A program made the translations under genes and the position numbers. The notes below the pieces were generated by a model, which was given only the letters and a program-made list of their open reading frames with translations, searched no databases and had not been told where the DNA came from. 64,000 bases of DNA from Muribaculaceae bacterium. GTDB taxonomy: Bacteria > Bacteroidota > Bacteroidia > Bacteroidales > Muribaculaceae. Shown in pieces: positions 51,972 through 59,444 of this stretch (position 1 is its first letter; each line of letters opens with the position of its first letter). The stretch lies in NCBI GenBank assembly GCA_029058745.1, contig JAIDXM010000049.1:173069-237068 (forward strand), read 5' to 3'.

Positions 51972-53489
51972 ATGAAAGATTTTACATTATTTGTTATTTC
52001 GGTACTGTTTGTCTGTATTGAAGGCATTGCAGGAGAAAGAGATATTAATTGTGTGGTGGATGCGATTGCAGATAAGAAAACTGAAATTTCAGAGGATTTG
52101 ATGCAAGAAGAAATCAGTTTGGATCATAAAAGGATTTTTTTGCAAAATAAGACAAGAGCTTCTGAGGGAGATTCTGAAGGAGTGATTTTTAAGGAGATTA
52201 CAGTTCCAGCTGCCGGGATGTTGGCGGATGTTCTCGGAGCAGATGTTAATACCGTTGATTCCCTTGTGGTGAAAGGAGAAATAAATGAAGCTGATTTCAA
52301 CACTTTGTGGTCTGGGACATTTTATGGGAGACTATCGTCAATCAATCTTGAGCAGGCTGTCGTGGAAAACGGAATTATCCCGTCGAATGCATTCTGGCAT
52401 AAGGAAGAACAGTGGCCTGGCGATGAGACTATATATGTAAATGGGCTCAGGAAACTGATTCTTCCGGAAGGAGTCAAAGCCATAGGAGATTTAGCTTTCT
52501 CATACTGTATTCATCTTGAGTCGATTAACTTCCCGACAACTTTAGGAAGTCTTGGAATGTATTGTTTTTCTGATTGTATTTCTTTAGGGACATCCCCTTT
52601 GCAATTACCTGAAGGTATGTCAGATGTGCCTCCAATGTGTTTTCTGAACTGTGAATCGTTGGACAGTGTAATTCTTCCTACAACTATCAGTCATATCGGA
52701 GAAGGAGCGTTTTACAGAGCGAAACTGAGTCGGATAAATCTTCCTGAGGGATTGCGTTCAATAGGCAATTGCGCATTTTATGCCTCCAATCTGTTGGAGG
52801 TGTCGTTGCCGGCATCTTGTCAGGATTTTACAGGAACCCATCACTTTGCATTAAATCATGAATTGAAAAAAATTAATATTCCTCTCGGAGTGAAGAGAGT
52901 GCCTAATTGTTTTGTCTTTAACTGTGTGAAGCTAAAGGAAATTGAAATTCCTGAAAGTCTTGAAATTATCGGAGATGATGCTTTTTCAACCTGTTATGAA
53001 TTGTTGGGACTAAATCTGCCGGAAGGGTTGACGAGAGTGGAATCAAATGGGTTATGGTATTGTAAGTCGCTTAAAAAGCTTGTTTTACCTTCATCTCTTA
53101 CCTATCTTGGAGGAGCCAGTTGCATGTATATGCAGTCGTTGGAGGCAATATATTGCATGGCACCGGTTCCGCCAGTGTGTGACGAAGATCCGGCTAATCC
53201 GGGAAGAGACCATACTTTCGGAAATATTATGGGAGAACCTTCTCATCTTTGCACGCCTAATAACATACCTGTTTATGTGCCTGTGGGAACGGCAAATTTA
53301 TATGCATCCGCTTATGGATGGAATTATTTCAATAATTTTATAGAAGTGGATTTCTCCGGAATAGACGAGGTTCATGTTGCGGATCGCACTAATGATATTG
53401 TTTATAATTTGAATGGAGTTAGAGTCTATAAATTGATTCCCGGGAATATGTACGTAAAGAATGGAGTAAAGTTTGTCTATGCTGAGTGA
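51972..53489 (+). CDS. BspA-like leucine-rich-repeat secreted protein
   Basis: The 505-residue exported protein starts at the ATG at 51972, where a signal peptide follows (DFTLFVISVLFVCIEGIAG); the upstream extension is non-coding. From about residue 155 it has LRR_5 repeats of the BspA type (LRKLILPEGVKAIGDLAF, INLPEGLRSIGNCAF, IEIPESLEIIGDDAF). Then come the APVPPVCDEDP and YVPVGTANLYASAYGWNYF element and the tail IVYNLNGVRVYKLIPGNMYV. BspA-like proteins bind host proteins, cells or other bacteria. It lies 145 bases after the peptidase gene, shares its AT-rich composition and is followed by a perfect palindrome. Confidence 0.88.
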   Translation: MKDFTLFVISVLFVCIEGIAGERDINCVVDAIADKKTEISEDLMQEEISLDHKRIFLQNKTRASEGDSEGVIFKEITVPAAGMLADVLGADVNTVDSLVVKGEINEADFNTLWSGTFYGRLSSINLEQAVVENGIIPSNAFWHKEEQWPGDETIYVNGLRKLILPEGVKAIGDLAFSYCIHLESINFPTTLGSLGMYCFSDCISLGTSPLQLPEGMSDVPPMCFLNCESLDSVILPTTISHIGEGAFYRAKLSRINLPEGLRSIGNCAFYASNLLEVSLPASCQDFTGTHHFALNHELKKINIPLGVKRVPNCFVFNCVKLKEIEIPESLEIIGDDAFSTCYELLGLNLPEGLTRVESNGLWYCKSLKKLVLPSSLTYLGGASCMYMQSLEAIYCMAPVPPVCDEDPANPGRDHTFGNIMGEPSHLCTPNNIPVYVPVGTANLYASAYGWNYFNNFIEVDFSGIDEVHVADRTNDIVYNLNGVRVYKLIPGNMYVKNGVKFVYAE

Positions 53490-53501
53490 CTTTATATGGT
53501 C

Positions 53502-53541
53502 GTTCCGGCAAATTCCGTTGCAACGGAATTTGCCGGAACGG
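53502..53541. terminator. Perfect 40-base palindrome after the BspA-like gene
   Basis: Arms 53502-53521 and 53522-53541 are exact complements (CGTTCCGGCAAATTCCGTTG and its complement). It lies 12 bases after the stop codon and no T-run follows, so it may be a terminator, an RNA end protector or a protein-binding site. Confidence 0.75.
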
Positions 53542-53597
53542 GATAAAAGTGCTAACTTCCCCTCCCTTCATCCTTATTGGTTTTGCAACAATTTGAT

Positions 53598-53953
53598 TTG
53601 TTGTGTGCAAAATTACAAAATAAAACCGATTAAATGGTGTGTATGTAGTGAAATCGGATTGTCCGATTGGGTTATGTGTGGTTCTCTCAGATGTCCGGTC
53701 GTTTTCTGTAGGAAGATGGGCTCATCCCCATCACCTTTGAGAACAGTCGAGAGAAATAATAAGGGTCGGAGATTCCCACCATGTGGCATATGCAGTTGAG
53801 TTTCATGTCAGTGCTGTCGAGAAGCTGGCAAGCGTGTCTCACTTTCAGCAGATTGAAATAAGCGAGAGGTGAATGTCCGGTCCTCTCTTTGAATACAGAA
53901 GAGAGATATGATTGCGAGTAACCGGAATATGATGATAGCTGTGAAAGGGTTAT
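53598..53953. repeat. Right direct repeat (DR2), part of the intact araC locus
   Basis: Same orientation and about 95 percent alike by eye with 47998-48372. It holds the 3' end of the intact AraC gene and a copy of the TSCPD promoter region (-7 element at 53608-53615) that now points toward the end of the BspA-like gene, with no TSCPD gene behind it. Confidence 0.92.
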
Positions 53954-54568
53954 GGTGCGCTCAATGTTCTCATTCATGAAGTGGATTGTGGCGTCTATAA
54001 TGTCGCGGTCGCCGGATTTTTCTCCGGCGCTACGGTATTCACGGAGATAGCGTAATGTGCCGAGGTAGTGATGGAACAGCGACATCGCGTATCTGATTCC
54101 CTCTATGCTGAATCCGGAGTCGAGAGTGGAGAAAATTTCCTCGAAGAGATTGGTGCGGTTGCGGATTCTGGAGCCTATCCCGGGATTTATGAGATGAGGC
54201 ATCGCGCAGTCGGCGGCATAGTGCCGTGCCAGGGTTCCGCTGAAATGAATCCAATATATTGTCCATGGATTTTGCTCCTTCGCACCGTATGAATGAGGAA
54301 TTCCTGCGGGGAGTATGAAATATGAATTGGTAGCCACCTCATTCCTGACGCCCTCTACCTCAAACCAACCCTCACCGGCGGTGCAATATATGAAGACATA
54401 TTCCCCGATAGGTTCCGGACGTTCCCTGAAATGGTATCCGGCATCGGGATAATACCCTATGGCAGTGATGTGAAGTGCCGACAATACCGGGTCGGCCATC
54501 ATCACGTCAAGTATCATCTTAGGCAATACTATGGAACGTTGTCCGGAGAATCCGTCGCGTAGTTTCAT
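53687..54568 (-). CDS. AraC-family transcriptional regulator
   Basis: The 293-residue regulator has an N-terminal cupin-type ligand domain (about 35-150, with GEYVFIYCTAGEGWFEVEG and YFILPAGIPHSYG) and a C-terminal AraC HTH (about 200-293). It begins HFMNENIERTITLSQLSSYS and ends in RLFSKVMGMSPSSYRKRP. This form usually senses a sugar and activates a nearby operon. It is divergent from the sugar porter operon at 54709-64000, its probable target. Its last 254 or so bases are repeated as a truncated copy at 48109-48372. Confidence 0.94.
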   Translation of the reverse strand: MKLRDGFSGQRSIVLPKMILDVMMADPVLSALHITAIGYYPDAGYHFRERPEPIGEYVFIYCTAGEGWFEVEGVRNEVATNSYFILPAGIPHSYGAKEQNPWTIYWIHFSGTLARHYAADCAMPHLINPGIGSRIRNRTNLFEEIFSTLDSGFSIEGIRYAMSLFHHYLGTLRYLREYRSAGEKSGDRDIIDATIHFMNENIERTITLSQLSSYSGYSQSYLSSVFKERTGHSPLAYFNLLKVRHACQLLDSTDMKLNCICHMVGISDPYYFSRLFSKVMGMSPSSYRKRPDI

Positions 54569-54602
54569 GGATTGGCGGGTTTATGAAGTGGTTAATGATT
54601 GC

Positions 54603-54610
54603 CAAAGTTA
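54603..54610 (-). promoter_or_regulatory. -7 element of the AraC gene
   Basis: TAACTTTG on the minus strand, about 35 bases before the start codon at 54568; no clear -33 element. Confidence 0.5.
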
Positions 54611-54678
54611 ATGATAAAAAAGTGATATTGTCCATTATTTTGGAAAGAAAATGCATTTTATCGGTGATGGAAAGGGAG

Positions 54679-54686
54679 TAATTTTG
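54679..54686 (+). promoter_or_regulatory. -7 element of the sugar porter operon
   Basis: TAATTTTG, 22 bases before the start codon at 54709. TTTT near 54656 is a poor -33 element, in keeping with need for an activator such as the divergent AraC protein. Confidence 0.55.
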
Positions 54687-54708
54687 CGGTGTTAAAACTA
54701 TAATCACC

Positions 54709-56160
54709 ATGATATTTCAGATTAACCGTAAATTTATTTATTTCATCTGCTGTGTTTCGGCCATGGGAGGGCTCCTATTTGGCTACGACTGGGTTGTAAT
54801 CGGCGGCGCGAAGCCGTTTTATGAGACATATTTCGGGATAGCCGACAACCCGTCGATGCAGGGCCTTGCCATGAGTATAGCGATAGCGGGATGTCTTGCG
54901 GGAGCGATGGTGGCCGGATTCTTTGCCGACAGATTCGGGCGTAAGCCTTTGCTGATATTCTCGGCGATAGTGTTTCTCGCATCCGCGTATATGACAGGTG
55001 CTGTTGACACGTTTGTCCCGTTCTTGTGGGCCCGGTTGATAGGAGGGGTGGCTATCGGTGTGGCGTCAGGACTGTCGCCTATGTATATTGCCGAGGTTTC
55101 TCCACCCGACACGCGGGGACGTATGGTGTCAATCAATCAGCTTACTATCGTGCTTGGTATCCTGGTGGCCCAGATAGTCAACTGGCTGATAGCCGAGCCA
55201 ATTCCTGCAGGAATGAATACACCCCTTCTTGAATCCTGGAACTGCCAGCATGGCTGGCGTTGGATGTTCTGGGCAGAAGGATATCCGGCGGCGATATTTC
55301 TTGTGCTTGTGATGTGTATTCCCGAGAGCCCCCGATGGCTGATGATGAAAGGGGAGGGCAGGAAAGCGACTGATATTTTCAGGCGTATCGGAGGTGGTGC
55401 ATACGCTGAGGCGGAAATCAATGCCATCAGGGAGTCAGGCAAGGGGAGAGGGGACGCGGGAACCCTCGCCATGCTGTTCCGTAGTCCGTATCTTTCACTG
55501 ATAATTCTCGGTATAGTCATAGCAGTGTTCCAGCAGTGGTGTGGCACCAATGTGATATTCAATTACGCCCAGGAGATATTCTCAAACGCCGGATACGACC
55601 TTGGAGATATGCTGTTTAATATCGTGCTCACGGGCGTGACTAATGTGGTGTTTACGTTTGTGGCCCTCTATGCGGTTGATAAAATCGGACGCAAGAAACT
55701 GATGCTGATGGGTTCAGGCGGTTTATTCGCCATTTATCTGACACTCGGGGGATGCTACTATCTGCAGGTGGCGGGATTCATGATGGTCATTCTTGTGATG
55801 GGCGCGATAGCATGCTATGCGATGACGCTTGGACCTGTGACGTGGGTTCTTCTTTCGGAAATATTTCCAAACAGGGTGAGGGGTATGGCCATGGCGGTGT
55901 GTACGTTCGCGCTATGGACAGGTTGTTTCACGCTGACCTATAGTTTCCCATTGCTGAATTCCCGCTTAGGGAGTTATGGCACCTTCTGGCTTTATTCCAT
56001 GATATGTCTTGCCGGATTCCTCTATTTCAGGAGTCGCCTCACGGAAACCAAGGGCAAGACACTGGAGCAGATTGAGAAGGATTATGACAACGTTTTTCAT
56101 AACAAAAATAGATATGAAGGTAAAAGCCTGGAAAGAGAGAGTGGTGATACCCACATATGA
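54709..56160 (+). CDS. MFS sugar porter (XylE-like sugar:proton symporter)
   Basis: The 483-residue inner-membrane protein has 12 hydrophobic segments and the sugar porter signatures: GGLLFGYDWVVIGGA, DRFGRKPLL, PMYIAEVSPPDTRGRMVSINQL, PESPRWLMMKG in the centre, and QQWCGTNVIFNYA and DKIGRKKLMLMG in the second half. It imports a monosaccharide with protons. It is the first gene of an operon with a DUF5107/TPR protein, GH35 and GH2, so the imported sugar is probably galactose or a related sugar freed by those enzymes. The next gene begins 47 bases before its stop. Confidence 0.94.
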   Translation: MIFQINRKFIYFICCVSAMGGLLFGYDWVVIGGAKPFYETYFGIADNPSMQGLAMSIAIAGCLAGAMVAGFFADRFGRKPLLIFSAIVFLASAYMTGAVDTFVPFLWARLIGGVAIGVASGLSPMYIAEVSPPDTRGRMVSINQLTIVLGILVAQIVNWLIAEPIPAGMNTPLLESWNCQHGWRWMFWAEGYPAAIFLVLVMCIPESPRWLMMKGEGRKATDIFRRIGGGAYAEAEINAIRESGKGRGDAGTLAMLFRSPYLSLIILGIVIAVFQQWCGTNVIFNYAQEIFSNAGYDLGDMLFNIVLTGVTNVVFTFVALYAVDKIGRKKLMLMGSGGLFAIYLTLGGCYYLQVAGFMMVILVMGAIACYAMTLGPVTWVLLSEIFPNRVRGMAMAVCTFALWTGCFTLTYSFPLLNSRLGSYGTFWLYSMICLAGFLYFRSRLTETKGKTLEQIEKDYDNVFHNKNRYEGKSLERESGDTHI

Positions 56161-59100
56161 GGTGGGAGAACCTGAAAAGAATCCCATATTTCTTGAGAAA
56201 AGGGTTTATCAAGGGTCGTCGGGAGTGGTTTATCCCTACCCGGTGGTGGAATCGATAGCAAACGAAAAGCGCGACCATGAATGGAACGCTGTGTTCATAG
56301 AGAATGAGTATATAAAGGTGATGGTCCTTCCTGAACTTGGCGGCCGCATACAGATGGCTTACGACAAAATCAAGGAGCGTCATTTCGTCTATTATAACCA
56401 TGTGATAAAGCCGGCTCTTGTCGGTCTGGCGGGGCCTTGGATTTCCGGCGGCATTGAGTTTAACTGGCCGCAGCACCATCGTCCCTCCACATATCTTCCG
56501 GTGGATTGCACAATAGAGGAGCATGCGGATGGTTCTGTCACAGTATGGGTGAGCGAACTGGAAAGGATGTTCCATCAGAAAGGGATGGCCGGATTCACTT
56601 TGCGCCCCGGATGCGCATATCTTGAGATAAAGGGAGTGCTCTACAATCCTACCGATATTCCGCAGACTTTCCTGTGGTGGGCGAATCCAGCTGTTGCGGT
56701 GAACGAACATTACCGCTCAGTCTTCCCCCCTGATATCAACGCCGTGTTCGACCATGGCAAGAGGGCGGTGTCGTCGTTTCCGATAGCCACCGGCACATAT
56801 TATAAAATGGACTATTCCGCCGGAGTCGATATCGCTAACTATAAGAACATATTCGTGCCGACAAGCTATATGGGGGTCAATTCCGGTTATGATTTCGAAG
56901 GCGGCTATGAGTGCGACACCGAAGCGGGTATGCTTCATGTGGCGAGCCACCACGTAAGTCCCGGCAAGAAGCAGTGGACATGGGGCAACGGAGACTTCGG
57001 GCGTGCATGGGACCGTAACCTCACCGACGAAGACGGCCCTTACATAGAGCTAATGGCCGGTGTATATACCGAAAACCAGCCGGACTTCTCATGGCTTATG
57101 CCGTTTGAGGAGAAGGAGTTCACACAATATTTCCTTCCATATCGGGAATTGGGTGTCGTGAAGAACGCCACCAAAGACCTCCTTATGAACATTGAAATGA
57201 CCGATGAGGGGGACGCGCTTCTGAAACTGTTCGCCACCAACCTCCGGCACGTGAGGATAATCCTTAAAGGGAAAGACGGGGAACTGCTTTTCGAAGAGGA
57301 TAGGGAGATCACACCCGAGGCGGTATTTGCATCGATGATTCCTTTGAAAGGGAGAAGCCTTGAGGATATACACCTGGAAATCAGGGAGGATGGGCGTGTG
57401 ATGATGGAATGGGAAGCCGAACCAGACGAAATCCGCCGCATACCAGACGCGGCCGAGGCCGCGTTGCGCCCTGTGGAGATAAAGACCAATGAACAGCTTT
57501 ATCTCACCGGTCTGCATCTTGAACAGTACCGCCACGCCACGTTCTCCCCTGTGGAATATTATGAGGAGGCCCTTCGCCGTGACCCTGACGACTATCGATG
57601 CAACAATGCACTCGGGCTCTGGTATCTGCGGAAAGGTCGTTTCGAGCTGGCAGAAAAATATCTCCTGAAGGCTGTGAAGGTAATTACAAGGCGCAACCCC
57701 AATCCATATGACGGGGAACCCGTCTATAACCTCGGACTTGCCCTGAAGTATCAGGGCAGGGGCGACGAAGCCTACGACAGGTTCTATAAATCTACGTGGA
57801 ACGGCGCCTGGCAGGATGCCGGTTATCTTGCATGTGCAAGAATCTCCGCCATGCGGAAGCGCTGGGAAGATGCCCTCTATGAGACTGAACGAAGCCTTCG
57901 ACGCAACACACACAACCATAGGGCAAGGACTATCCGTGCCGCCGTGCTTCACGAGATGGGCCGTGATGACGAGGCCCTTGCATTGTGTGAGGAATCGTTG
58001 GAAATCGACCGTTTCAACTACGGCATAATGTTTATAAAATACCTTATAACAGGAGATGAAAGCGTAAAGACATTGATGACGGAGCTTATGCATGGCTCGG
58101 AACATAATTATGACGAGACCGGCATAGAATTTATGGAGGGTGGATTCTACGACCATGCGTCGGCAATCTGGCAGATAGCCGACGGCAACGGGGTAGATAC
58201 CGTGATGGGCGATTACTATCTCGGATATTGTCATCTCCGTGCCGGCGAAATGGATGAGGCCGTCAAGAGGTTTGCTGTCGCCGCCGGGAAATCGCCCGCA
58301 ATGTGTTTCCCGAACGCCCTCTATGCTGTGCTGGCTCTCGATGCCGCAATCGGAGTCAATCCGGAAGACGGCAACGCACACTACCTTCTCGGCAACCTTT
58401 ACTACGATAAACGGCAATACGACCTTGCATTCAGCCATTGGAAACGGGCGTCGGAACTGAAACCGGAATATCCTACGGTGTGGCGTAACCTCGCTCTCGC
58501 ATATTTCAACAAGAAAGGGGAGGCGGAGAAAGCGTTGGAATGCATGGAACGAGCATTTTATCTCGACACGACCGACAGCCGTGTGCTGATGGAGCTTGAC
58601 CAGCTTTACAAGCGTATCGGCCGTCCGGCGCAGGAACGTCTGGAATTCCTTCTAAGCTATCCCGGACTTGTGGAGAGACGAGACGACCTCGTGCTTGAGG
58701 AAATCACTTTGCTCAATCAGACCGGCAGGCATGATGCGGCTAAAAAAATGCTTGACAGCCATATTTTCCATCCATGGGAAGGAGGCGAAGGAAAAGTGCC
58801 GATGCAGTACCAGACAGCACGTGTGGAACTTGCCAAGGAGGCAATGGCGGAAGCCCGCTACGCCGATGCAATCGTGTTGCTCGAAGAGTGTCTCGAATAT
58901 CCGCATCATTTAGGGGAAGGTAAACTTTACGGGGCGCAGGAAAACGATTTCTACTACCTTCTCGGATTGTGCCACCGGGCATTGGGTCAGGAAAGGGAGG
59001 CTGTGGAATGTCTTGAAAAGGGCACGCTCGGCCCTGCCGAACCTGCGGCCGCGATGTATTACAACGATGCCAAACCCGATAAGATTTTCTATGCCGGACT

Positions 59101-59419
59101 GGCATGGCGCGCTCTCGGAAACGAAAACAAGGCGAGGGCATATTTCAACCGCCTCGTGGATTATGGCAAGCAACATATCTACGATGACGTCAAGATGGAC
59201 TATTTCGCCGTGTCGCTTCCCGACCTCCTGATATGGGACGGAGACCTCAACGAGAGCAACCGCAGGCATTGCCTGTATATGCTTGCCCTTGGCGCCTATG
59301 GGCTCGGCGACTTGCGCCATTCCGAGAGATGGCTTGGCGAACTCATAGCCTGCGACAGCAGTCATCAGGGAGCCCAGGCTTTTATGAGCCTCAGGAATAT
59401 GGCGCAACGTGAAGATTAA
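56114..59419 (+). CDS. DUF5107 domain protein with tetratricopeptide repeats
   Basis: The 1101-residue product has an N-terminal DUF5107 domain (about residues 1-390), beginning VKAWKERVVIPTYEVGEPEKNPIF and holding ELGGRIQMAYDK and GGIEFNWPQHHRPS. This is a fold related to galactose mutarotase and sugar-binding beta-sandwich domains. From residue 460 to the end a long row of TPR units follows (CNNALGLWYLRKGRFELAEKYL, YLLGNLYYDKRQYDLAFSHW and others). No signal peptide is visible. I start at 56114 because the domain begins there; this overlaps the sugar porter gene by 47 bases in another frame. It lies between a sugar porter and two glycosidases, so it probably acts on or senses the same glycan. 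The biochemical activity is not known to me. Confidence 0.85.
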   Translation: MKVKAWKERVVIPTYEVGEPEKNPIFLEKRVYQGSSGVVYPYPVVESIANEKRDHEWNAVFIENEYIKVMVLPELGGRIQMAYDKIKERHFVYYNHVIKPALVGLAGPWISGGIEFNWPQHHRPSTYLPVDCTIEEHADGSVTVWVSELERMFHQKGMAGFTLRPGCAYLEIKGVLYNPTDIPQTFLWWANPAVAVNEHYRSVFPPDINAVFDHGKRAVSSFPIATGTYYKMDYSAGVDIANYKNIFVPTSYMGVNSGYDFEGGYECDTEAGMLHVASHHVSPGKKQWTWGNGDFGRAWDRNLTDEDGPYIELMAGVYTENQPDFSWLMPFEEKEFTQYFLPYRELGVVKNATKDLLMNIEMTDEGDALLKLFATNLRHVRIILKGKDGELLFEEDREITPEAVFASMIPLKGRSLEDIHLEIREDGRVMMEWEAEPDEIRRIPDAAEAALRPVEIKTNEQLYLTGLHLEQYRHATFSPVEYYEEALRRDPDDYRCNNALGLWYLRKGRFELAEKYLLKAVKVITRRNPNPYDGEPVYNLGLALKYQGRGDEAYDRFYKSTWNGAWQDAGYLACARISAMRKRWEDALYETERSLRRNTHNHRARTIRAAVLHEMGRDDEALALCEESLEIDRFNYGIMFIKYLITGDESVKTLMTELMHGSEHNYDETGIEFMEGGFYDHASAIWQIADGNGVDTVMGDYYLGYCHLRAGEMDEAVKRFAVAAGKSPAMCFPNALYAVLALDAAIGVNPEDGNAHYLLGNLYYDKRQYDLAFSHWKRASELKPEYPTVWRNLALAYFNKKGEAEKALECMERAFYLDTTDSRVLMELDQLYKRIGRPAQERLEFLLSYPGLVERRDDLVLEEITLLNQTGRHDAAKKMLDSHIFHPWEGGEGKVPMQYQTARVELAKEAMAEARYADAIVLLEECLEYPHHLGEGKLYGAQENDFYYLLGLCHRALGQEREAVECLEKGTLGPAEPAAAMYYNDAKPDKIFYAGLAWRALGNENKARAYFNRLVDYGKQHIYDDVKMDYFAVSLPDLLIWDGDLNESNRRHCLYMLALGAYGLGDLRHSERWLGELIACDSSHQGAQAFMSLRNMAQRED

Positions 59420-59444
59420 TAATGATGACAGTAATTAAGATGAT

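Noticed and set aside
53473-53799. Plus-strand frame across the palindrome and DR2.
   Set aside because: It reads through the palindrome arms and the antisense of the AraC HTH; there is no independent support.
57089-58438. Antisense frame of 449 codons within the DUF5107/TPR gene.
   Set aside because: The plus strand encodes clear DUF5107 and TPR sequence; the antisense protein has no domain pattern and is a by-product of codon bias.
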